DNA of 64,000 bases from Burkholderia glumae LMG 2196 = ATCC 33617 (GTDB taxonomy: Bacteria; Pseudomonadota; Gammaproteobacteria; Burkholderiales; Burkholderiaceae): NCBI RefSeq assembly GCF_000960995.1, contig NZ_CP009435.1, positions 1,302,001 through 1,366,000 of the forward strand, read 5' to 3'. Within the stretch, counting starts at the first letter, position 1. The number at the start of each line of letters is the position of its first letter. Shown piece by piece: positions 57,367 through 64,000 of this stretch. The translations under genes and the position numbers were made by a program. The notes below the pieces were generated by a model. That model saw only the letters and a list, made by a program, of their open reading frames with translations, ran no database searches and was not told where the DNA came from.

Positions 57367-58146
57367 ATGAGCGACACCCACGCCCCCATCGGCTGGCCCT
57401 ATGCCGGCCTCGCCCGGATCGTCGCGCATCGCGGCGGCGGCCGGCTCGCGCCCGAGAACACGCTGGCGGCGCTCGAGGAGGGCGCGCGGCGCGGGCACCG
57501 GATGGTGGAGTTCGACGCCAAGCTGTCGGCCGACGGCGTGAGCTTCCTGCTGCACGACGACACCGTCGAGCGCACCTCGAACGGGCGCGGCGCGGCCGCG
57601 GCCATGGCTTATCGCGAACTGGCGGCGCTCGACGCCGGCGCCTGGTTCGACGCGCGCTTCGCCGGCGAGCGGATGCCGACGCTCGAGCAGGCCGCCGCGC
57701 GCTGCCTCGCGCTCGGGCTTGCCGCCAATGTCGAGATCAAGCCCTGCCCCGGCCGCGAGGCCGAGACGGGCGAGCGCGTCGCGTGCGACGCGGCCCGCCT
57801 CTGGCACGACGCGGCGGTGCCGCCGCTGCTGTCGTCGTTTTCGGTGGCGGCGCTGGCGGCGGCGCGCGCCGCCGCGCCCGCTCTGCCGCGCGGGCTGCTG
57901 GTCGAGACGCTGCCTGCCGACTGGCGCGCGCTCACGGCCGAACTGGGCTGCGTTTCGCTGCACGCGAGCCATCTCGCGCTAGACGCGGCGAGCGTCGCCG
58001 CAATCCGGGCAGCCGGATTGCATGTGCTGGCCTACACCGTCAACGAGCCCGCGCGCGCGAGCGAGCTGCTCGACTGGGGCGTGGACCTGATCTGCACCGA
58101 CCGGATCGACTCGATCGGGCCGCAGTTTGCCAAGTCCGGAGAATAA
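57367..58146 (+). CDS. ugpQ: Glycerophosphodiester phosphodiesterase UgpQ
   Basis: 259 residues, a cytoplasmic GDPD TIM-barrel enzyme splitting imported glycerophosphodiesters into glycerol-3-phosphate and alcohol. The catalytic start is VAHRGGGRLAPENTLAA, with EFDAKLSADGVSFLLHDDTVERTSNG and VEIKPCPGR following. An AGGAG lies upstream of the ATG. Together with UgpBAEC it forms a complete uptake and hydrolysis route. Confidence 0.96.
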   Translation: MSDTHAPIGWPYAGLARIVAHRGGGRLAPENTLAALEEGARRGHRMVEFDAKLSADGVSFLLHDDTVERTSNGRGAAAAMAYRELAALDAGAWFDARFAGERMPTLEQAAARCLALGLAANVEIKPCPGREAETGERVACDAARLWHDAAVPPLLSSFSVAALAAARAAAPALPRGLLVETLPADWRALTAELGCVSLHASHLALDAASVAAIRAAGLHVLAYTVNEPARASELLDWGVDLICTDRIDSIGPQFAKSGE

Positions 58147-58181
58147 AGTCGCGGATTTGCCGCGATGATGGAAGTGAATCT

Positions 58182-58205
58182 GCTCCGGCCCTCAGGGGCC
58201 GGAGC
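58182..58205 (+). terminator. Hairpin after ugpQ, possible terminator without a T run
   Basis: GCTCCGGCCC (58182–58191), loop TCAG, GGGCCGGAGC (58196–58205). It is a perfect 10-pair stem ~35 bases after ugpQ. The following sequence is not T-rich, so it may instead protect the 3' end or act with Rho. Confidence 0.55.
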
Positions 58206-58291
58206 ATGATTGCTTTCCGTTTTCGTAACTTCAGGAAAAAATCGCTACAAATTGCAGCGAAAATAACCATTCCCCAAATATTCGACTACGC

Positions 58292-59023
58292 TTAGAAGCG
58301 GTAGCCGATGTTCACGTAGCTGACGATCGGATTGAGCTTGATGTGCGCCTGCGAGGTTTGGGTGAGGGTGCCGACCTGCGTGGGACGTTGGGTGGTCAGC
58401 GTGGCGGTCAGGCTTACCGGGATGTACGAGATCGACACGCCGGCGAACCAGTGCTTCGTGAAGTTGTAGTTGAAGCCGGCGTTGAACACGGGGGCCCACT
58501 GGTTGCTGGTGGTGACGTTGGTCGGGCCGCCGAGCACGTTGTTTTCGAAGGTGCGGTTGGTCAGCTTGGCGCCGGTGAAGTAGATGTACGACGCGCCGAC
58601 GCCGACATAGGGGCGGAATTTCGCCTCGGCGCTGTTGAAGTAGTACTTGAGCAGGACCGCCGGGCTCCACTGGTAGGCATGGCCGAGCGTGCCGAACGGC
58701 GAGAGCGAACCCTTACCGTTCAGATTGAACTTTGGCGGGATCCCGTAGACGAACTCGGCAGCGATGTGGTCGGTCACGAAATAGCCGGTGGTGATGCCGA
58801 GCGTGTCGGCGTCGCTGATACCGGCGCCGGTGTTGGCGACCGAGCGGTTCACGGGCGTGCCGCCGACGGACATCACCTTCAGCGGGTCGCTCGAATCCTG
58901 AGGGGCAAGGTGAAACCAGCCCGTGGTGACGTAGAAGCTTCCAGCCGATTGTGCTTGTGCGGTGGTGCCGGCGGTCAGCAATGCCAGCGCAACAGCCCCC
59001 GTAATGGCCAATTGTTGTTTCAT
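58292..59023 (-). CDS. ompW: OmpW family outer-membrane beta-barrel protein
   Basis: 243 residues. The signal peptide ends at AQAQ (about residue 24). An eight-stranded barrel follows, ending in the typical terminal Phe (VNIGYRF). The family has a hydrophobic channel. The ATG at 59023 is chosen because GGAGGAG lies 7 bases upstream on the message; an earlier in-frame ATG is unlikely. That Shine–Dalgarno stretch (GGAGGAGA) is exactly complementary to the loop of the small RNA at 33587–33594. It is divergent from the transposase-like gene. Confidence 0.93.
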   Translation of the reverse strand: MKQQLAITGAVALALLTAGTTAQAQSAGSFYVTTGWFHLAPQDSSDPLKVMSVGGTPVNRSVANTGAGISDADTLGITTGYFVTDHIAAEFVYGIPPKFNLNGKGSLSPFGTLGHAYQWSPAVLLKYYFNSAEAKFRPYVGVGASYIYFTGAKLTNRTFENNVLGGPTNVTTSNQWAPVFNAGFNYNFTKHWFAGVSISYIPVSLTATLTTQRPTQVGTLTQTSQAHIKLNPIVSYVNIGYRF

Positions 59024-59215
59024 AGATTGTCTCCTCCTTGATTTGAGCGTGCTCATTATGACTACGGCGTTTCAAACGGAATAGGCTAGTAAGCTAGAGC
59101 AATTTCCCTAGGGTCCGCACATTCGTGCGAATCCTCCCTGCCGCGCGGGGCTCTGCGCGGATGCAGTCATTCGGGCCTTCGGGTATTTCCTAACGCGATC
59201 AAACGGACATTCAGC

Positions 59216-59944
59216 ATGGCACGGCTAGCACGACTCTATGTTCCCGATCAGCCGCAGCACGTCATTCTGCGCGGTCTGGATCAGCAACCGGCGTTCGTCG
59301 ATGACCAGGATTACGAGCTTTTCATCGATTGCCTGAAGGCGGCGGCGCGCGATCATCAACTGGCAGTGCATGCCTACGTGCTGCTGCCCCGACAGGTTCA
59401 ACTGCTCGTCACGCCAAGCGACGAGGCGAGCCTGCCGAAGGCGATGCAGGCGGTCGGCCGGCGCTACGTCGCTCACTTCAACCGGCGCTACTCGCGGCGC
59501 GGCACGCTCTGGGAAGGGCGCTACCGCGCCACCGTGATCGAGGGCGAACGCTACTTCCTGCTGGCGAGCCGGGTGGTGGAGCTGAGCCCGGTGCGTGCCC
59601 AGCTGGCCCAGACGGCCGAGGGCTATCGCTGGTCGAGCTATCGCCACCACATCGGCCTGACCGTCGACAGCCTGATTACCGATCACCCGCTCTACTGGGC
59701 GCTCGGCAACACGCCGTTCGAACGGCAGCGCGCCTACAAGGAACTCTGCGAGCAGCCGCTCGACGAGCGCCAGACCGAGCAGTTGCAGCAGGCCACGCTC
59801 AAGGGCTGGGTGCTCGGCGGCGAAACCTACCGCGAGTGGGCGGCGCGCACCGCCAATCGCCGCGTTTCGCCGCTACCGCGCGGACGGCCGCGTAAGGTAC
59901 GTGAAAACAACGGCCCGCACAACCCGCCCGCGCATCAGCAATAA
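59216..59944 (+). CDS. Y1/REP-associated transposase-like protein lacking catalytic residues
   Basis: 242 residues, clearly of the Y1 transposase (IS200/RAYT-like) family: MARLARLYVPDQPQHVILRG at the start, YELFIDCLKAAARDHQL, HFNRRYSRRGTLWEGRYRATVIE, and YRWSSYRHH. The HUH motif, normally H-x-H after 'MPNH', reads RQVQLLV (Gln60 and Gln62). The position of the catalytic Tyr in the ‘RYxxLNPVRA’ block reads SRVVELSPVRA. Both active-site elements are therefore missing, although the frame is intact. The C-terminus is basic (RGRPRKVRENNG) and could bind DNA. No flanking inverted repeats were seen. A domesticated DNA-binding role is plausible. Confidence 0.85.
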   Translation: MARLARLYVPDQPQHVILRGLDQQPAFVDDQDYELFIDCLKAAARDHQLAVHAYVLLPRQVQLLVTPSDEASLPKAMQAVGRRYVAHFNRRYSRRGTLWEGRYRATVIEGERYFLLASRVVELSPVRAQLAQTAEGYRWSSYRHHIGLTVDSLITDHPLYWALGNTPFERQRAYKELCEQPLDERQTEQLQQATLKGWVLGGETYREWAARTANRRVSPLPRGRPRKVRENNGPHNPPAHQQ

Positions 59945-59958
59945 CGGCGGCGCGCCCG

Positions 59959-59985
59959 GCGGCATCCTCGGATGCCGCTTTTTTT
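59959..59985 (+). terminator. Terminator after the transposase-like gene
   Basis: GCGGCATCC, two-base loop TC (effectively four), GGATGCCGC, then seven T. It separates this gene from gltB. Confidence 0.93.
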
Positions 59986-60066
59986 GCACCTTTTCGATAC
60001 GTCCCCAATAAAAAGGCACCAAATGGAAACATTCGTTAAATAGGTGTCAGAACAAACGGTTTTATT

Positions 60067-60096
60067 TGCCACGCGCTTGATTCGTCGCGTATATTC
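60067..60096 (+). promoter_or_regulatory. Candidate gltB promoter
   Basis: TTGCCA at 60067–60072, an 18-base spacer and TATATT at 60091–60096. The resulting leader is about 110 bases and contains GCCCGCC/GGCGGGC and GCCGC/GCGGC pairings (60134–60163). No obvious NtrC or Lrp site was identified. Confidence 0.6.
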
Positions 60097-60213
60097 CGGA
60101 TTCCGGCATGCCGGGCGCGATCGTGTCCGGATTTGCCCGCCACGTCGCCGCCGAGCGGCGGGCTCCCAGCAGACGTTTCAACGGCCGCGAGGCCCTTACC
60201 AGACGGTGTCCCC

Positions 60214-63200
60214 ATGAACGACCACCAAGAGCCGCACGGCGCGGCCCCCGCCGCGCAAGGTCTGTACGACCCGCAGAACGAGCATGACGCCTGCGGCGTC
60301 GGTTTCGTCGCTCACATCAAGGGCAAGAGGAGCCACGAGATCATCGAGCAGGGTCTGAAGATCCTCGAGAATCTCGATCACCGTGGCGCGGTGGGCGCCG
60401 ATCCGCTGATGGGCGACGGCGCGGGCATCCTGATCCAGATCCCGGACGCGTTCTACCGCGAGGAAATGGCCAAGCAGGGCGTGACGCTGCCGCCTGCCGG
60501 CGAATACGGGGTAGGGATGATCTTCCTGCCGAAGGAAAACGCGTCGCGGATCGCCTGCGAGCAGGAGCTCGAGCGCACCGTCAAGGCGGAAGGCCAGGTG
60601 GTGCTGGGCTGGCGCGACGTGCCGGTCGATTCCAGCATGCCGGTCTCGCCGACGGTCAAGGCCTCCGAGCCGCTGATCCGCCAGATCTTCATCGGCCGCG
60701 GCAAGGACGTGATCGTCACCGACGCGCTCGAGCGCAAGCTCTACGTGATCCGCAAGACCGCCAGCCACCGCATCCAGGCGCTCAAGCTCAAGCACGGCAA
60801 GGAATACTTCGTGCCGTCGATGTCGGCGCGCACCATCGTCTACAAGGGCCTGCTGCTCGCGGGCCAGGTCGGCGTCTACTATCTCGACTTGCAGGACGCA
60901 CGCGTGGTGTCGGCGCTCGCGCTGGTCCACCAGCGTTTCTCGACCAACACGTTCCCGGCCTGGGAGCTCGCGCACCCGTATCGGATGATCGCCCACAACG
61001 GCGAGATCAACACGGTGAAGGGCAACGTCAACTGGCTCAACGCGCGCACCGGCGCGATCGCGAGCCACGTGCTCGGCGACGACCTGCCCAAGCTCTGGCC
61101 GCTGATCTACCCGGGCCAGTCGGACACCGCCTCGTTCGACAACTGCCTCGAACTGCTGGTGATGGCGGGCTACCCGCTCGTTCACGCGATGATGATGATG
61201 ATCCCGGAAGCCTGGGAGCAGCACACGCTGATGGACGACAACCGCCGCGCGTTCTACGAATACCATGCCGCGATGATGGAGCCGTGGGACGGCCCCGCCG
61301 CGATCGCGTTCACCGACGGCCGCCAGATCGGCGCGACGCTCGACCGTAACGGCCTGCGTCCGGCGCGCTACATCGTGACCGACGACGATCTCGTGATCAT
61401 GGCCTCGGAAGCGGGCACGCTGCCGATCCCCGAATCGAAGATCGTCAAGAAGTGGCGCCTGCAGCCGGGCAAGATGTTCCTGATCGACATGGAGCACGGC
61501 CGCATCATCGACGACAAGGAGCTGAAGGACAACCTGGCCAACGCCAAGCCCTACAAGAGCTGGATCGACGCGGTGCGCATCAAGCTCGACGAGATCGACC
61601 CGAAGGACGAGGACGTGGCCGCGGAGCGCCGGGCGGCCGCCTCGCTGCTCGACCGCCAGCAGGCGTTCGGCTATACCCAGGAGGACCTCAAGTTCCTGAT
61701 GGCGCCGATGGCGCAGCAGGGCGAGGAGGCGGTCGGCTCGATGGGCAACGACTCGCCGCTCGCGGTGATGTCGAACAAGAACAAGACGCTCTACCATTAC
61801 TTCAAGCAGTTGTTCGCGCAGGTCACGAACCCGCCGATCGACCCGATCCGCGAGAACATGGTGATGTCGCTCGTGTCGTTCATCGGCCCGAAGCCGAACT
61901 TGCTCGACACGCAGAACGTGAACCCGCCGATGCGCCTGGAAGTGTCCCAGCCGGTGCTGGACTTCAAGGACATCGCGAAGATCCGCTCGATCGACCGGTA
62001 CACGGGCGGCAAGTTCAGCGCCTACGAACTGAGCATCTGCTATCCGGCCAGTTGGGGCAAGGAAGGCATCGAGGCGCGTCTGGCCTCGCTGTGCGCCGAG
62101 GCGGCCGATGCCGTGAAGTCGGGCTACAACATCCTGATCGTGTCGGACCGCAAGACCGACGCGGAAACGGTCGCGATCCCGGCGCTGCTCGCCACCTCGG
62201 CGATCCACTCGCACCTGGTCGACCAGGGCCTGCGCACCAGCACCGGCCTGGTCGTCGAAACCGGCTCGGCGCGCGAGACGCATCACTTCGCGCTGCTGGC
62301 CGGCTACGGCGCGGAAGCGGTCCACCCGTACCTCGCGATGGAAACGCTCGCCAAGATGGCCGAAGGGCTGCCGGGCGAGCTGTCGGCCGAGAAGGCGATC
62401 TACAACTTCACCAAGGCGGTCGGCAAGGGCCTCTACAAGGTGATGTCGAAGATGGGCATCTCGACCTACATGTCCTATACCGGCGCGCAGATCTTCGAGG
62501 CGGTCGGCCTCGCCAGCGAGCTCGTCAACAAGTACTTCAAGGGCACGGCCTCGAAGGTCGGCGGCATCGGCCTGTTCGAGGTGGCCGAGGAAGCGCTGCG
62601 CCTGCATCGCGACGCGTTCGGCGACAACCCGCTGCTGCGCGACATGCTCGACGCGGGCGGCGAGTACGCGTTCCGCGTGCGCGGCGAGGACCACATGTGG
62701 ACGCCCGATTCGATCGCCAAGCTGCAGCACGCCACGCGCAGCAACTCGTACCAGACCTACAAGGAATACGCGCACCTGATCAACGACCAGACGCGCCGTC
62801 ACATGACGTTCCGCGGCCTGTTCGAGTTCAAGGTCGATCCGTCCAAGGCGATCTCGATCGACGAGGTCGAGCCGGCCAAGGAGATCGTCAAGCGCTTCGC
62901 CACCGGCGCGATGTCGCTCGGCTCGATCAGCACGGAAGCGCATGCCACGCTGGCGGTGGCGATGAACCGCATCGGCGGCAAGTCGAACACCGGCGAGGGC
63001 GGCGAGGACGTGAACCGCTACCACAACGAGCTGCGCGGCATCCCGATCAAGAGCGGCGAGACGCTGCGCTCGGTGATCGGCGAGGAAGTCGTGCGCGACA
63101 TCCCGCTCAAGGACGGCGATTCGCTGCGCTCCAAGATCAAGCAGGTTGCCTCGGGCCGCTTCGGCGTGTCGGCGGAATACCTGTCGTCGGCCGACCAGAT

Positions 63201-64000
63201 CCAGATCAAGATGGCGCAGGGCGCGAAGCCGGGCGAGGGCGGCCAACTGCCGGGCCACAAGGTGACCGAGTACATCGGCAAGCTGCGCTACGCGGTGCCG
63301 GGCGTCGGCCTGATCTCGCCGCCGCCGCACCACGACATCTACTCGATCGAGGATCTGGCGCAGCTGATCCACGACCTGAAGAACGTCAACCCGGCGTCGA
63401 GCATCTCTGTGAAGCTCGTCTCGGAGGTGGGCGTCGGCACGGTGGCGGCGGGCGTGGCCAAGGCCAAGGCCGACCACGTCGTGATCGCAGGCCACGACGG
63501 CGGCACCGGCGCCTCGCCGCTGTCGTCGCTCAAGCACGCCGGCACGCCGTGGGAGCTGGGCCTTGCCGAAACCCAGCAGACCCTGGTGCTCAACGGGCTG
63601 CGCGGCCGGATTCGCGTGCAGGCGGACGGCCAGATGAAGACCGGCCGCGACGTCGCGATCGGCGCGCTGCTCGGCGCCGACGAGTTCGGCTTCGCGACCG
63701 CGCCGCTGGTGGTGCAGGGCTGCATCATGATGCGCAAGTGCCATCTGAACACCTGCCCGGTCGGCGTCGCGACGCAGGACCCGGTGCTGCGCGCGAAGTT
63801 CTCGGGCCAGCCGGAACACGTCGTCAACTATTTCTTCTTCGTCGCCGAGGAAGTGCGCGAGATCATGGCGCAGCTCGGCATCGCGAAGTTCGACGACCTG
63901 ATCGGCCGTGCCGACCTGCTCGACACGCGCAAGGGCGTCGAGCACTGGAAGGCCAAGGGCCTCGACTTCACGCGCGTGTTCTACCAGCCGCGGGTCGAGA
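60214..64000 (+). CDS. gltB: Glutamate synthase large subunit GltB (3' truncated by window edge)
   Basis: About 1,262 residues are visible and the frame is open at the window end; full-length bacterial GltB is roughly 1,500–1,570. GltB makes two glutamates from glutamine and 2-oxoglutarate with GltD. A short propeptide precedes the amidotransferase nucleophile Cys27 (DACGVGF). The class II glutaminase domain has HQRFSTNT and HNGEINT. The FMN-binding synthase domain contains GGKSNTGEGGED and GHDGGTGASP. The 3Fe–4S cluster Cys are 1170, 1176 and 1181 (CxxxxxCxxxxC). The ATG at 60214 fits the family start. Confidence 0.98.
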   Translation, partial: MNDHQEPHGAAPAAQGLYDPQNEHDACGVGFVAHIKGKRSHEIIEQGLKILENLDHRGAVGADPLMGDGAGILIQIPDAFYREEMAKQGVTLPPAGEYGVGMIFLPKENASRIACEQELERTVKAEGQVVLGWRDVPVDSSMPVSPTVKASEPLIRQIFIGRGKDVIVTDALERKLYVIRKTASHRIQALKLKHGKEYFVPSMSARTIVYKGLLLAGQVGVYYLDLQDARVVSALALVHQRFSTNTFPAWELAHPYRMIAHNGEINTVKGNVNWLNARTGAIASHVLGDDLPKLWPLIYPGQSDTASFDNCLELLVMAGYPLVHAMMMMIPEAWEQHTLMDDNRRAFYEYHAAMMEPWDGPAAIAFTDGRQIGATLDRNGLRPARYIVTDDDLVIMASEAGTLPIPESKIVKKWRLQPGKMFLIDMEHGRIIDDKELKDNLANAKPYKSWIDAVRIKLDEIDPKDEDVAAERRAAASLLDRQQAFGYTQEDLKFLMAPMAQQGEEAVGSMGNDSPLAVMSNKNKTLYHYFKQLFAQVTNPPIDPIRENMVMSLVSFIGPKPNLLDTQNVNPPMRLEVSQPVLDFKDIAKIRSIDRYTGGKFSAYELSICYPASWGKEGIEARLASLCAEAADAVKSGYNILIVSDRKTDAETVAIPALLATSAIHSHLVDQGLRTSTGLVVETGSARETHHFALLAGYGAEAVHPYLAMETLAKMAEGLPGELSAEKAIYNFTKAVGKGLYKVMSKMGISTYMSYTGAQIFEAVGLASELVNKYFKGTASKVGGIGLFEVAEEALRLHRDAFGDNPLLRDMLDAGGEYAFRVRGEDHMWTPDSIAKLQHATRSNSYQTYKEYAHLINDQTRRHMTFRGLFEFKVDPSKAISIDEVEPAKEIVKRFATGAMSLGSISTEAHATLAVAMNRIGGKSNTGEGGEDVNRYHNELRGIPIKSGETLRSVIGEEVVRDIPLKDGDSLRSKIKQVASGRFGVSAEYLSSADQIQIKMAQGAKPGEGGQLPGHKVTEYIGKLRYAVPGVGLISPPPHHDIYSIEDLAQLIHDLKNVNPASSISVKLVSEVGVGTVAAGVAKAKADHVVIAGHDGGTGASPLSSLKHAGTPWELGLAETQQTLVLNGLRGRIRVQADGQMKTGRDVAIGALLGADEFGFATAPLVVQGCIMMRKCHLNTCPVGVATQDPVLRAKFSGQPEHVVNYFFFVAEEVREIMAQLGIAKFDDLIGRADLLDTRKGVEHWKAKGLDFTRVFYQPRVE

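Noticed and set aside
59057..59215. FNR-type site in front of ompW
   Set aside because: No TTGAT-N4-ATCAA was found; only short palindromes such as CCCTAGGG and CTAG-TAAG-CTAG.
59216..59944. Active insertion sequence of the IS200 type
   Set aside because: Catalytic motifs are absent and no subterminal hairpins or flanking repeats were seen.
60196..63945. Very long open frame on the minus strand opposite gltB
   Set aside because: It mirrors gltB in a high-GC genome where the opposite frame rarely meets stops. Its His/Arg/Asp-rich product has no recognisable domain, and gltB is certain.

Overview
This is a high-GC proteobacterial chromosome segment. The evidence points to a Burkholderia-type betaproteobacterium: one continuous rpoBC–str–S10–spc–alpha ribosomal supercluster, a Mg-type (Asp-containing) HemB, System II cytochrome c maturation (CcsB/CcsA), the MsrPQ pair, and an engB–hemB neighbourhood carrying what looks like the Burkholderia (anti-)hemB RNA. 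The species cannot be fixed from the sequence. No rRNA, tRNA, CRISPR array, prophage or complete insertion sequence was seen. Both ends cut genes: rpoB lacks its 5' part and gltB its 3' part.

Layout. 1–7.7 kb: rpoB (partial) and rpoC, closed by a strong terminator. 8.0–10.5 kb: an unrecognised one-helix membrane protein and recQ. 10.6–30.0 kb: the translation and transcription block, all on +. It runs rpsL-rpsG-fusA-tuf, then rpsJ-rplC-rplD-rplW-rplB-rpsS-rplV-rpsC-rplP-rpmC-rpsQ, then rplN-rplX-rplE-rpsN-rpsH-rplF-rplR-rpsE-rpmD-rplO-secY-infA-rpmJ, then rpsM-rpsK-rpsD-rpoA-rplQ. Promoters are visible before rpsL, rplC and rplN. The longer spacers (before rpsJ, fusA, rplN, rpsD, rpoA, rplQ) carry strong hairpins that look like attenuators or autogenous control sites. 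30.1–32.4 kb: cutA-dsbD. 32.5–34.4 kb: hemB and engB on the minus strand, with a small RNA on + between them. 34.6–40.6 kb: cytochrome c4, ccsB, ccsA, msrP, msrQ, all acting on periplasmic redox or haem. 40.7–45.2 kb: lysA-lptM (minus), cyaY (plus), PBP1A (minus). 45.3–53.0 kb: a pilMNOPQ-type pilus/secretin operon running into aroK-aroB-dgt, divergent from PBP1A as in many Gammaproteobacteria. 53.0–58.1 kb: ugpBAECQ, uptake and hydrolysis of glycerophosphodiesters. 58.3–59.9 kb: ompW (minus) and a transposase-like gene that has lost its catalytic residues. 60.2–64.0 kb: gltB, the glutamate synthase large subunit (partial).

Most of the window is core housekeeping DNA. The points worth most attention are: (1) the + strand RNA between hemB and engB. 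It ends in its own terminator and shows a CU-rich loop complementary to Shine–Dalgarno sequences, including that of ompW in this window. It also sits convergent to engB, the position of Spot 42 in E. coli. (2) A Y1/REP-associated transposase relative without its HUH histidines or its tyrosine, next to gltB. (3) A single gene that appears to fuse PilO and PilP, followed by a PilQ lacking AMIN domains. (4) Perfect inverted repeats around or beside promoter and terminator elements in the ribosomal operons.
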